This document shows, in pieces, positions 36,136-45,365 of a stretch of 64,000 nucleotides of DNA. How positions within the stretch are numbered: position 1 is the first letter of the stretch; each line of letters opens with the position of its first letter. A program made the translations under genes and the position numbers. The DNA is from Triglochin maritima (lineage: Eukaryota > Streptophyta > Magnoliopsida > Alismatales > Juncaginaceae): NCBI GenBank assembly GCA_963682175.1, contig OY821775.1:11008501-11072500 (forward strand), written 5' to 3'. The notes under the pieces are model-generated. The model was not told the origin of the DNA and did not search any database. It was given only the letters and a program-made list of their open reading frames with translations.

Positions 36136-37200
36136 AAAGCACTTAAAGAAGGGTAATAGATTGGGATTAGAAGATTAGTACAAGATAATAAGTTGGAAAG
36201 ATAAGATATTGAAATTTAGGGTCGTGGGAAACAAGAAGGTATGCAAGAATTGAAAATTAGAAATATTCTCTTCGTATCATGAAGGACTTCTCACGGGGTC
36301 CACAAATTCACAAAATATGACATACATCTAATATTGATATCTCTAATTAATTGGAAAAATGTTTTCTATTATTGCAACCAATCTGCTTTCCATAATCACA
36401 GCCCAACAAAGGCTTTTTAAGGTACCTCCACTCCCGCCATTAAGATTAATATAATTTCATTTGCATTTTTTTTTGAAATTTCATTTCTATTTAATTATTG
36501 TAAGCGTATAAGGAATGCACACTTTTGTAGGCATTTTTCAATTTTGCATTCCTTTGCATTTTAAAAAGAAATTAACTCCCGAATCCGGGTTATTATTAAA
36601 AAAAATCCTAAGAAGTTATTGTGAAAAAATAGTTTTTTCAGGTAAAAATTGAAAATTTTAAATATTTGTTACCGGATCCGGTTGCAACATATCTGATTCT
36701 GGGTATCCAAGTTGGAAAACGATCCAGATTCAATTCTGTTCTGGATATCCAAATAAAAAACGGATCTGATTCCGATTCTCGTAATATCCGGAACCAGAAT
36801 CCATTTATTGTCATCTCTAATAATTCATGGAAGGGAAATGCTAAGTGGACTCTTTCTTAGGGTTCTTTTCCGGGTTCCCCTCTAAAAGTGGATCTCCACT
36901 TACTCTCCCTCCTACATTGAGCTCTGACATTCCAACTCGCACAGTTTTCCATCCTTATTTTATTGCCCGACTTACAAAACAAATGATTGTTAAAGTAGTG
37001 AATGTTTTTGAGATATATCCGGATGTAGAAAAAATAAAGCAAGTCAAAAATCAAAATCAACAAAAACACATCAGTTTATCTATTGAAAGTCGTGTGTAAA
37101 AGTAAGCATGCATAAGTCATATACGATTAACAATCTTTATCACAACCTATGGGTTATTGATAACTTACAATAAACGAGTACTGGACTAGTAAATTGTGTG
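36136..37200. other. Intergenic DNA with a possible hAT end
   Basis: GATCCGGAT/ATATCCGGA-like inverted pieces between 36575 and 36830 end in TTGTCATCTCTA, which resembles a hAT terminal repeat in reverse. No matching left end or target duplication was found. No gene seen. Confidence 0.4.
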
Positions 37201-37740
37201 CGAATATTGACCGACGGAATTAACCTAGATATATCTGGTTACTGCCAGATATATCTTATTGTTAGCTACCCCCAGATATATCGGAAAGTATGATTGCATT
37301 AAACCAGGAATGAAATGTATGTAATTAGAGCTTAGTTAAATTGTACAAAAAACCAAAACAAAAAATATCTGATCCCCTAGATATATTCGGTTACCCTAGA
37401 TAATCTTATTACCAACACATATATATCTTATTACTAACATCTCTGTGGTTACCCCAGATATATCTGGCTACCGACATCATTGTGGTTACCCTAAATAATC
37501 AGATATATTTGGAGTTTGTGCATGTGGTGAATGAGATAAAATGAGTGGAGTAAAGTTAATGGAGATTGTTGGAGTAGTTGGATAAATATGGGTTACACTT
37601 ATGTGCTCATGGAGTGATCAGATATATCTGCATATCCACACATCCAGATGTGGATATATCTGACCATGATATATCTGACTCATATATTACTTGTTTCGCA
37701 CTCAGATATTGGAAACCAGATATATCCGGGTTTGAATGTG
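37201..37740. repeat. Cluster of palindromic AGATATATCT motifs
   Basis: At least ten AGATATATCT-like palindromes lie in about 500 bp, some extended to CCAGATATATCTGG, with GGTTACC, CTGGCTACC and TTATTACTAAC linkers recurring between them. Spacing is irregular and orientation mixed. No end structure was found, so the class is unknown. It resembles the subterminal area of a DNA transposon. Confidence 0.7.
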
Positions 37741-38538
37741 AAAAGAGAGAAAAGAGAATAAAAAATTAAAAAATAAAGTGAGTGAAGTGTCAGAAAAGAT
37801 AGAATGGAATAAAAAACAAAAAAAATAAAAATGAGTAGGAGTCAAAAGAGAAAGAGAATGAGTTGAGGCGGAGGGAACCTAACATGAGAGCAAAAATAAC
37901 AGCGTCGGGCTACCCCTGGCGCCCTGCACTCTCTCTGCCATGTCAGCTTACTCACCCACCCACCAAAAAAAAAATCATTAACCATTCCTCGACTACCCCA
38001 CCCACTCGACACTCTCTTTCTTCCACATCATTTCTTAATTAACAATTTCAATTCTCACACAACATTTAACAAATTACATTTTATATTATTCTAATTACAT
38101 TATAATTCTAATTCACGATATAATTCTAATTCCCCCCCCCCCCCAATTGGTCCCCAATTTTTTTTTGGTTTTAGAGAAAAAAGATTATTTATATATAATT
38201 AGGATAATGTATTAATTAGGTAAATTGAATTAAATTAATTAGGTATTCAAAAATAATTGAAAAAACATTTTATGATTAATTAACTTTTTTTTGATTTTTT
38301 AGATAAAATTAAAATTAAAAAAAGCATAAAAAATAAGAAATATTAGTACAATACTCGTACACTTCGGAAATAAAATACAATACAAATACAAAATACGAAA
38401 TACAACAGAATTAAGGAAAGGAAAGAAAGTCCTCGACGGATACGAAATTTAAACTACCACAATACTAATAAACTACAACAGACATATTGATATTACAAAT
38501 GAAAACATGAGCACCAACATATATCATTGTGTTTTAGC

Positions 38539-38937
38539 CTACTCATTGAGTTCAGCAAGTGTTTCTTTATCGAATTCGTCCTTGTTTTCCTTCTTCATCG
38601 GAGCAAATAGGACATCAAGTTTCTTGCTGTTGAGTTCCCTTTGGAAATTCGTCTCAGCTTCGATGTGTTTCCTCTCCACCCGTTCTTCGTAACGCAAGTA
38701 TATTTCCTCTTTCATTTTTCTGCTACATTCAATTTGTTTCCGCAGTTCTAATATATCAGGATCAAGTTGTGCCTGAAATGGTTGTTTCCCCTTCTTTTTT
38801 TCGAACACAATTTCATCTGTTGACGGTGTTGCGTGACTCCCATCGTCGTCGGTGCTTTTTGTTTTCCCGCTGCTAAAACTCTCCAGACTTTCTTCGGCGA
38901 CGTTTCCGGTGGTAAGTCCAAGCGCAACAGACTCCTA
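38539..38937 (-). pseudogene. Harbinger ORF1 (NAM-like C-terminal domain) remnant
   Basis: An open frame without its own N-terminus encodes a serine- and acid-rich segment followed by a charged coiled-coil. The coil includes KEEIYLRYEERVERKHIEAE and NFQRELNSKKLDVLF. It aligns in character with the coiled-coil tail of ORF1 in H2 (ERNFQRHL.KNKLDMLHSLM). The Myb/SANT part is absent. Confidence 0.72.
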
Positions 38938-38944
38938 TTTAGGG

Positions 38945-39464
38945 TACCTGTGACAACGTAATGGAAGGACGAGCTCCACCTGTGAATTTTGAGGTAAACA
39001 ATTCTCGATATAATATGAGATATTTTCTTACTGATGGTATTTATCCAAAATGGGCAGTATTCATTTCGTCCATCGTTCATCCACAAACACCGAATGACAG
39101 ATTATTTGTTGAACGACAAGAAGCCGTAAGCAAAGATGTAGAACGTGCATTTAGAGTCTTGCAAGCGCGATTCGCGATAGTGAAGAGACCATCTCTTGCA
39201 TGAAGTAAGGTTGTACTTAACAAAATAATGACAGCTTGCATTGTAATGCATAATATGATAGTGGAGGATGAACGTGATTTTTTCGGTAATTTTGGAGATT
39301 GGAACGATTTTGTTGAGGATCAAGCTGGAAATTCCGTGAACGACGCGGTTCGGTTTTCCACTGACCGTGTAGTGGATATTACCAGGTACTTGAGAAGGAA
39401 AGATCAAGCTCGTGATCGCACTACACATTTGAACCTTCAAACCGATTTGATCGACAATATATGA
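38945..39464 (+). pseudogene. Harbinger transposase C-terminal remnant
   Basis: Begins at MEGRAPPVNFEVNNSRYNMRY, equivalent to about residue 261 of the H1 transposase. It continues through the third catalytic residue (SKDVERAFRVLQARFAI), a TGA at about 39201-39203, and VMHNMIVEDERDFFGNF to a stop at about 39464. The two catalytic aspartates are missing, so it is inactive. Confidence 0.9.
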
Positions 39465-39879
39465 CAGCTTTGTAGGAAATGCGTCTTGATTTATTTTAAG
39501 TTTAATATTTAATGATGTATTTTTAGTTTTAGTTTTTAAATTTCCAGTTAATGTACTATGTAAAGTGGTTTCTTAAATTTTAATAATATTTTTGTATTTA
39601 TTAATGAAATGTTAATTAAAAACGAATGAATTGTTGATATTAAATAATTACGATAATGATTATTAATATATTTTGTTGATTGTTGAAAGAGTTTTAGAGA
39701 GAAGAATAGAAATAATGACATTACAACAAATATTGTAGTGTGACTGAGTGGATTGGGTAATGGTTAAGAATTTTGTAGGAGGGTTGGTTTGTGCTGGCGT
39801 GACGAAGAAAGAATCTGACCTGACTGAGAAAAAACTAAGGTTTCCGAAAATTAGTCGAACGCTGTTAACGATGGCCTAA

Positions 39880-40329
39880 AGTACGTGAGAACCCATGTAT
39901 CACTCCTCTTCGTGGAATATCAGTTAGCCCAAAACTTATCAAAGTATCAAACTCATAATTTGTTTTTAAATTAAAAACAGAAGGTAAATGAGAGCTGGCA
40001 CCACGTCAGACCCATAGCAAGAGGGACGCATTCCATCGCCATCAATATCACCATCCTTGTCAGATCCTCTGTGGTGTCCCCTTTGACGTCACCACCACGT
40101 GAGCACCGAAAATTCCTCCAACCCAACACCGCCACGTGTCCTCGTTCCCTCCCCTGCTAACCGGGTCGTATCCAGATCCACAAATTGGTTGCTCTTTTAA
40201 CAGGGACCGTCCATTACGGACGGCAACGACTTCACCACGATGTGACCTTAGATTCTTCGTTACTGTAACTAGACACGACAACACGTAGCGGTTTGACGGG
40301 GCTTTTTTATAACGTCGGACTGGAGTTTA
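39880..40329 (+). promoter_or_regulatory. Spacer with ACGT-core box cluster (possible distal promoter of the bZIP gene)
   Basis: Between 39995 and 40260 lie a palindromic TGACGTCA (40084-40091) and two CACGTG boxes (40096-40101, 40133-40138). Further ACGT cores are CCACGTCAGACC and CCACGATG. The composition is unlike the surrounding AT-rich DNA and like 42840-43160. The MITE and the TIR element now separate the two GC-rich blocks. A regulatory role is inferred only from motif density. Confidence 0.4.
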
Positions 40330-41101
40330 GAGCACCCTTAACGGGTGCTCTACTGCTTGGGCGCCCAAGGCGTCCCTCCCTTAATGGGAGGGCACACCCT
40401 GGGCAGGACGCCCAGAAATGCGCCCTAGGCGTCCGGCCGGGGGGTCATGTGGCCCCTTCCTATTGGTGGAAAATATTTTTTTTGTTTTTTTGTTTTAAAA
40501 ATAATTTAAAATTGTTTTTTTAAAAACAAATTTATGAAAATTAGTTTTTTATTTGTTTATATTTTCTAGAATTTTTTGATAATTTTTTGTGTTTTGTTTA
40601 AAATTGATTCCGAAATGACGGTAGGGGAGAGAATGTATGGCACTTGAAGTGTTTTTGGGTGTGGTTAAAAAGAATTTAGTGGAGTTGGTTTGAGCTGGTG
40701 TGGCGGAGAGAGAAAACAGGGCGCCTGGGAATTGCCCGGGCGCCGTTAATGATGCTCTTAATGGGAGGGCACACCCTGAGCACCCGGGCGGGGGGCCACG
40801 TGGCCCCCTCCCATTGGTGGAAAATATTTTTTTTTGTTTTAAAAATTGTTTTAAAAATAATTTAAAATCGTTTTTTCAAATTGTTTTTTTATGAAAATTA
40901 GTTTTTTATTTGTTTATATTTTCTAGATTTTTTTGATAATTTTTTGTGTTTTGTTTAGAATTGATCCCGAAATGACGTGTAGGGGAGAGAATGTAGGGCA
41001 CTTGAGGTGTTTTTGGGTGTGGTTAAGAAAAATTTAGGGGGTTGGTTTGAACTGACGTGACGGAAAGAGAAGCTTACGTGGCGGAGAGAGAAACCATGCT
41101 C
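40330..41101. mobile_element. Tandem Harbinger-type MITE sharing TTA target triplets
   Basis: The first unit, 40330-40757, starts GAGCACCCTTAACG, ends GTTAATGATGCTC and is flanked by TTA (40327-40329 and 40758-40760). A second unit runs from 40761 to 41101, ends CCATGCTC and is followed by TTA (41102-41104). The second repeats the internal block beginning TTAATGGGAGGGCACACCCTG, GTGGCCCC and TATTGGTGGAAAATATTT. It lacks its own left tip. No coding sequence. Confidence 0.88.
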
Positions 41102-41518
41102 TTAGTGGTATATTTGTACATGTATCATCTAACTTTTTCATACTCTTCGTATGTTTCGAAACTTTTCTCTTCCGTTATCTTTTACGAAATTGTAACGTGT
41201 TATATTTGTATCTTTTCGGTCATGGACTCAGGTTGTTATTCTATCAAAACGATGATTTTGGTTGACTTCATAATTTTAAAGACAAGTATATTTGATTACA
41301 AATCTGAATTGCTAAACATCGCCCCAAAATTACTTAAATCGCCCCTTTAAATTACCATTTTGCCCTTCTCTCATTTCTACTGCTATAACGCGACATTTTA
41401 CCCTCCTATCACACATCTCTCTTCATATTCCTCTTATAATCATAAAAAATAATGTTTTGGAGGTCAGTAATGAACCAACGGACGCCCCAGTGTACTCGAA
41501 TCTGGTAAAACATCTAAC

Positions 41519-41818
41519 ATCTTTTTAATAAAAAAATAATAAAAAATAATAAAAAATTACGGGCGTCTGACGGAGCCGCCCCCACGTAGGAGGGGGCGTC
41601 TGGCTAAGACGCCTTCCCCATGGGGGCGGCGTTTTACCCAGACGCCTTACCCATCGGGGAGGCGTTTTACCCAGACGCTCCGCCCATGGGACAGGCGTCT
41701 GTGTAAGACGCCTCCTCCATGGGGGAGGCGTCTTAGCCAGACGCCCCCTCCTACGTGGTGGCGGCTCCGTCAGACGCCCGTAATTTTTTATTATTTTTTA
41801 TTATTTTTTTAAAAAGAT
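41519..41818. repeat. Near-perfect 300-bp foldback
   Basis: From ATCTTTTTAATAAAA to TTTTTTTAAAAAGAT, the left arm (about 100 bp) is the reverse complement of the right arm with only a few differences. It includes the ACGGGCGTCTGACGGAGCC block and the CTGGCTAAGACGCC motif. The centre is made of further GACGCC/GGCGTC units. Confidence 0.93.
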
Positions 41819-42257
41819 AATTGATTATAAATTTAGATAATTGTTAAATTAATTAATAAGTTAATAATTACTATATTCGGATGACCGATACCTCTTCGGT
41901 ACACCGAAAATTCAAAAATTTCCAGATCCAACAATTTCAAAATCCAAAAAATTTCCAGGGGGCGCTGCCCCCTTGCCATCCCCGCCACCTCACCGGCGAG
42001 GTGGAATGCCGCTCGCTCACCGGGGAGCGAGACCCCCGAACGACCTGTCGAGGTGATATTTGTAAGTCATGATGTTTTACCGCCGGGGGATTTGGAACTT
42101 TAAAAATGTTGGATCTGGAATTTTTTTGAATCTTTATCACTTGCAAAAAAACTCATTGTAATCCGACCGGTTACCACCGAAAATTTGCAAAGAAACGTCA
42201 AATAATTTGAGATAACACACCGTATAATTTTAATTTGACAAAAAACATTAAAAAAAA

Positions 42258-42478
42258 CGGGACGTCTGGCTAAGACGCCTGTACCATCGTGGAGGCGTCT
42301 GGCTAAGACGCCTCCACCATGGTCGAGGCGTCTTAACCAGACGCCTAGACAATGGTATAGGCGTCTGGCTAAGACGCCTGTACCATCGTGGAGGCGTCTG
42401 GCTAAGACGCCTCAACGATGGTGGAGGCGTCTTAGCCAGACGCCTCCACGATGGTACAGGCGTCTTAGCCAGACGCCC
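42258..42478. repeat. Hairpin minisatellite of GGCGTCTGGCTAAGACGCC units
   Basis: At least seven units of about 33-36 bp, each with a self-complementary GGCGTCT...AAGACGCC core joined by CCATGGTGGA-like linkers, run in direct and inverted order. The whole block can also fold on itself. Confidence 0.9.
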
Positions 42479-42839
42479 GTGTCGGAAAAAAAAATCCGCC
42501 TCCGTTATTTCGCCTGATCTAGGTGTTTCGCCAGACATTTTCGTGGTGTTGGTACTAGGAATATTAGTAAAACTGAGTCAATAACCTTGTTTAAAGACAC
42601 GGGACGATATGGGTATTAAATATATTGTTAAGGGCAATTTGGTAATTTCAAGGGGCGATTTAAGTAGTTTTGGGGCGACGTTTAGTAGTTCCCTTACAAA
42701 TTTAACCAAAAATCATTATCATTAATATGAATAAAAGTCAAGCTCACCAACCAACTCTCACACCATCAAACTAAAAGGACGTGAGAGTTGTGGATGCAGA
42801 GCTCTCATATTTACATTAATGCATGCAAACTATTTTAAG

Positions 42840-43180
42840 AAGAAAACTAAAAGGACGTGACCACCCGCACGCCACACCAACTCATGTCAACCAACCTCGG
42901 GGCAGTTCCGTAATTCCAGACTTGGCCCCTTCCGGAATCCGGACGCGAGGGAACAACCAAATCCAGATTAGTAAAACCCACGTCAGACCCCACATGGCCT
43001 CCCATGCGCTGTCCTCCTCCTCCCGACGCGCCACTGCGACACGTGTCCTCCCGCAATAAACTAGTGGCCACCTCGACCACGCTCCCACCACTACCCTCCA
43101 CCTGGGTACGTGTCTACCCACCAGACCCACCCCCACGTGTTCGGTGACGTGGCCCCTCGTCCGAGCGACCCTACCCTTTG
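42840..43180 (+). promoter_or_regulatory. Promoter region of the G-box-binding-factor gene
   Basis: CACGTG boxes lie at 43040-43045 and 43134-43139. A TGACGTGG box is at 43145-43152, with further ACGT cores in CCCACGTCAG (near 42978) and GTACGTGT (near 43107). These are binding sites for bZIP proteins such as the gene product itself. GC-rich DNA typical of a plant promoter runs into the transcribed leader. Confidence 0.65.
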
Positions 43181-45365
43181 CTTCGCGCTCTCCTCTCCTC
43201 CTCCTCTCGTCTAAATTTCTCGTTTCCCCCTTTTGGGCTGTTGGAGAAGAAGAAGGGTTTTGTTTTGGGGCTCTCGAAGGATCTGGAAGCGGTGCGGTTT
43301 GTTGCGGGTCTCGGATTCGGCCTCCTCGAGAAGGTATTTTGGTCGTTTTCTTGGATTTGGTTTTCCATTTCGAGGTTTTTACGGGGTTTTGTGGGGGTGA
43401 TTGGATGACCGACGTTAGGTTTTTTGCTATTCTACGCCGTGCGGTTTTTTTTCCATATTTCTTTGTTTTGTTTTTTGTGAAATTTGGGAGTTTGTGTGAA
43501 ATTTCGTGTTTGATCTGGATCCGTCTGTGCTTGTTTCCGTTTGGTGCAAAATTTGAGTTTTTGTGCTTTTTTGGATTTTTTTGTTTTCTGTTTAGTTGGG
43601 GAATTTTTGTGCTTTTCGTATTATTTGACGCATTCGTAATTCCATGATTTTTTTTAATCTTTCTTGTATTTTTTGGTTGATGAAAATTGCGGGAAATTTT
43701 GATTTTTTTAATTGGTAAATTTCCGAATTGTTTCTGTTTTTTTTTTTAGATTTGGGAGTTCATAGAATTCCAAGTTTGACCTGGTTCGTCGTGTGTTCTT
43801 TTTCCATTTTACAGGTCTTCGTAGCGAACTATATGTTTATTTTTTACAATTTTTTGAGTTTTTCAGTTGAATAATGGTTGTTTCATATAGTTTGAAGCAT
43901 CAGCGCTTTGGTGTTTTTAAAAAATATAAAGAGAAATAGCGGGAAAAAACTTTTCAGAAAAATCTTGCATAGGTTTATAATATTATTATTAGGTTTTCAA
44001 GCATGATTTGGATCTATAACTGTTCCTCTTTGTTGCAGTTCTCCGATAAAAGTCAAAATTTGTTGTTTTTTTCTTATTATAGAAAGAAAAAGATCTCAGA
44101 GGTTAAACAAATTGACTTCGCTACGTGTCTCAACAGATTCAAGGCACCATACTTCAGTTGTTCAACGTTTACTTACTTAAGTGAGACATGCAAAGTAATT
44201 CAGGAAAAAGTTAGTTTTATAATGTTCGTACATTTTAATTTGCTACGTTTTTTTTTGAAAAACAATCGGCGGATTATGGAGAAGAAAAGCCTACCATGAT
44301 TAGAAAGGGTGATTGAAAGAAATTTTACATGTTTGACTAATGACAAAGGAAGGTTACTGAGAATAATTATTCTATTTTAAGTATGGTCTAGGTTTGTCTT
44401 AATCGAGGCCACTCGGTTCCATCTATGTATGATTTCATGGTGTTTTATGTTGTGGTCTTGTGGATGTGTCGTGGATGGTTTGAGTCTGTTCTGTTACCTG
44501 TACTCTGTACTTGTTTTTCGTGATCAGGAACATATCACGAACCAACTCTGTACTTGTCTCAACTCTCAACCCAAAAACGAATCTCACTTAATTTCACATT
44601 AATCGTGTCTATTTAGATTTTTCAAAATGTCTTTTCTCATCAGAGGAATGTCAAAACCTATCGTGAAAGTTACAAGTAAAGAATGCATACAGACATAGGT
44701 AATTTATTCTTCTGTCCTTAAAGTGAACGATGACTGAACTATTTAAGGTTAGTCCATTTGTTAGATCCTAGTTATTGGCCAGGGTTCACATGATTCACAT
44801 CCCAGTAATGGTCGTGTGCCCTGGTTATAAACTTATAAGTTATAGTAAGCTGGTTAATAGTAAATGGGAAAAAACTATGAAATGAGTTCTCTTTGATCGG
44901 TCCACTTTCTCAGGCTTTTGCCGGTTTTGGCCTTCTGTTGTAACGTCTGATTTGGCTTTCCTTAATTATTTGATTTACTGCCGATGAAGAATTCCTAATT
45001 ATTATTATTTTGCAAGTTCAGTTATTTTTTGTTCTGCAGCACCGTTAATTTTGAAATTTTCTCGAGGCTTATCATGGTATATAATTTATGCTCTCATTGA
45101 AAAATTTACATTAGTTGAAGAAAAAAAAAAGAAAATAGAAGAAAAGGCACCGTTCGAAGTCCTTGGAATGTAAATATGACATAACAGTTTCTCATTTTAT
45201 TTTATAATAGTTGTGCACTTGTGCCACCCTGATTATCTGTTTCTGCTGAATTTAATAGAGCGCACCACATGTGACACCTGACATCTTTAATAATGCCAGT
45301 TAGGCATTATGAAAAAGTTGTGTCCTAAAGCAAACCTTACTAATTTGTTTTAAACTTCAGGGCTG
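43181..45365 (+). other. 5' UTR of the bZIP gene with a long leader intron
   Basis: A CT-rich leader ends at 43333 with a GT donor (GAGAAG|GTATTT). The intron (43334-45360) is T-rich and ends AAACTTCAG just before GGCTG and the ATG at 45366. Leader introns of this size are common in this gene family. Start of transcription is not fixed by the sequence; 43180 is approximate. Open frames here are not considered coding. Confidence 0.65.

Larger units (their letters stand above)
37888..39876. mobile_element. Rearranged PIF/Harbinger element H3
   Basis: The left end reads GAGCAAAAATAACAGCG and the right end, reverse-complemented, GGCCATCGTTAACAGCG. The flanking triplets are TGA (37885-37887) and TAA (39877-39879), consistent with a TWA-type duplication with one change. 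The left subterminal region resembles the right end of H1. The body holds the C-terminal remnant of a Myb-like ORF1 on the minus strand and the C-terminal part of a transposase on the plus strand. They abut near 38938, and the N-terminal halves of both are missing. Confidence 0.78.
41304..42693. mobile_element. Long-TIR element (MULE-like) with internal foldbacks
   Basis: TTACAAAT at 41296-41303 and 42694-42701 flanks inverted ends about 65 bp long. The left contains TAAACATCGCCCC and ATTACCATTTTGCCCTT, and the right contains their complements. Long inverted ends with an 8-9 bp duplication fit a MULE-type element; hAT is the alternative. Length is 1,390 bp with no transposase. It carries two GC-rich foldback structures and sits just upstream of the bZIP promoter. 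Confidence 0.88.

Noticed and set aside
43144..43647. A 167-codon frame before the bZIP gene
   Set aside because: It runs through the 5' UTR donor site into the T-rich leader intron; its phenylalanine-rich tail is intron translation.
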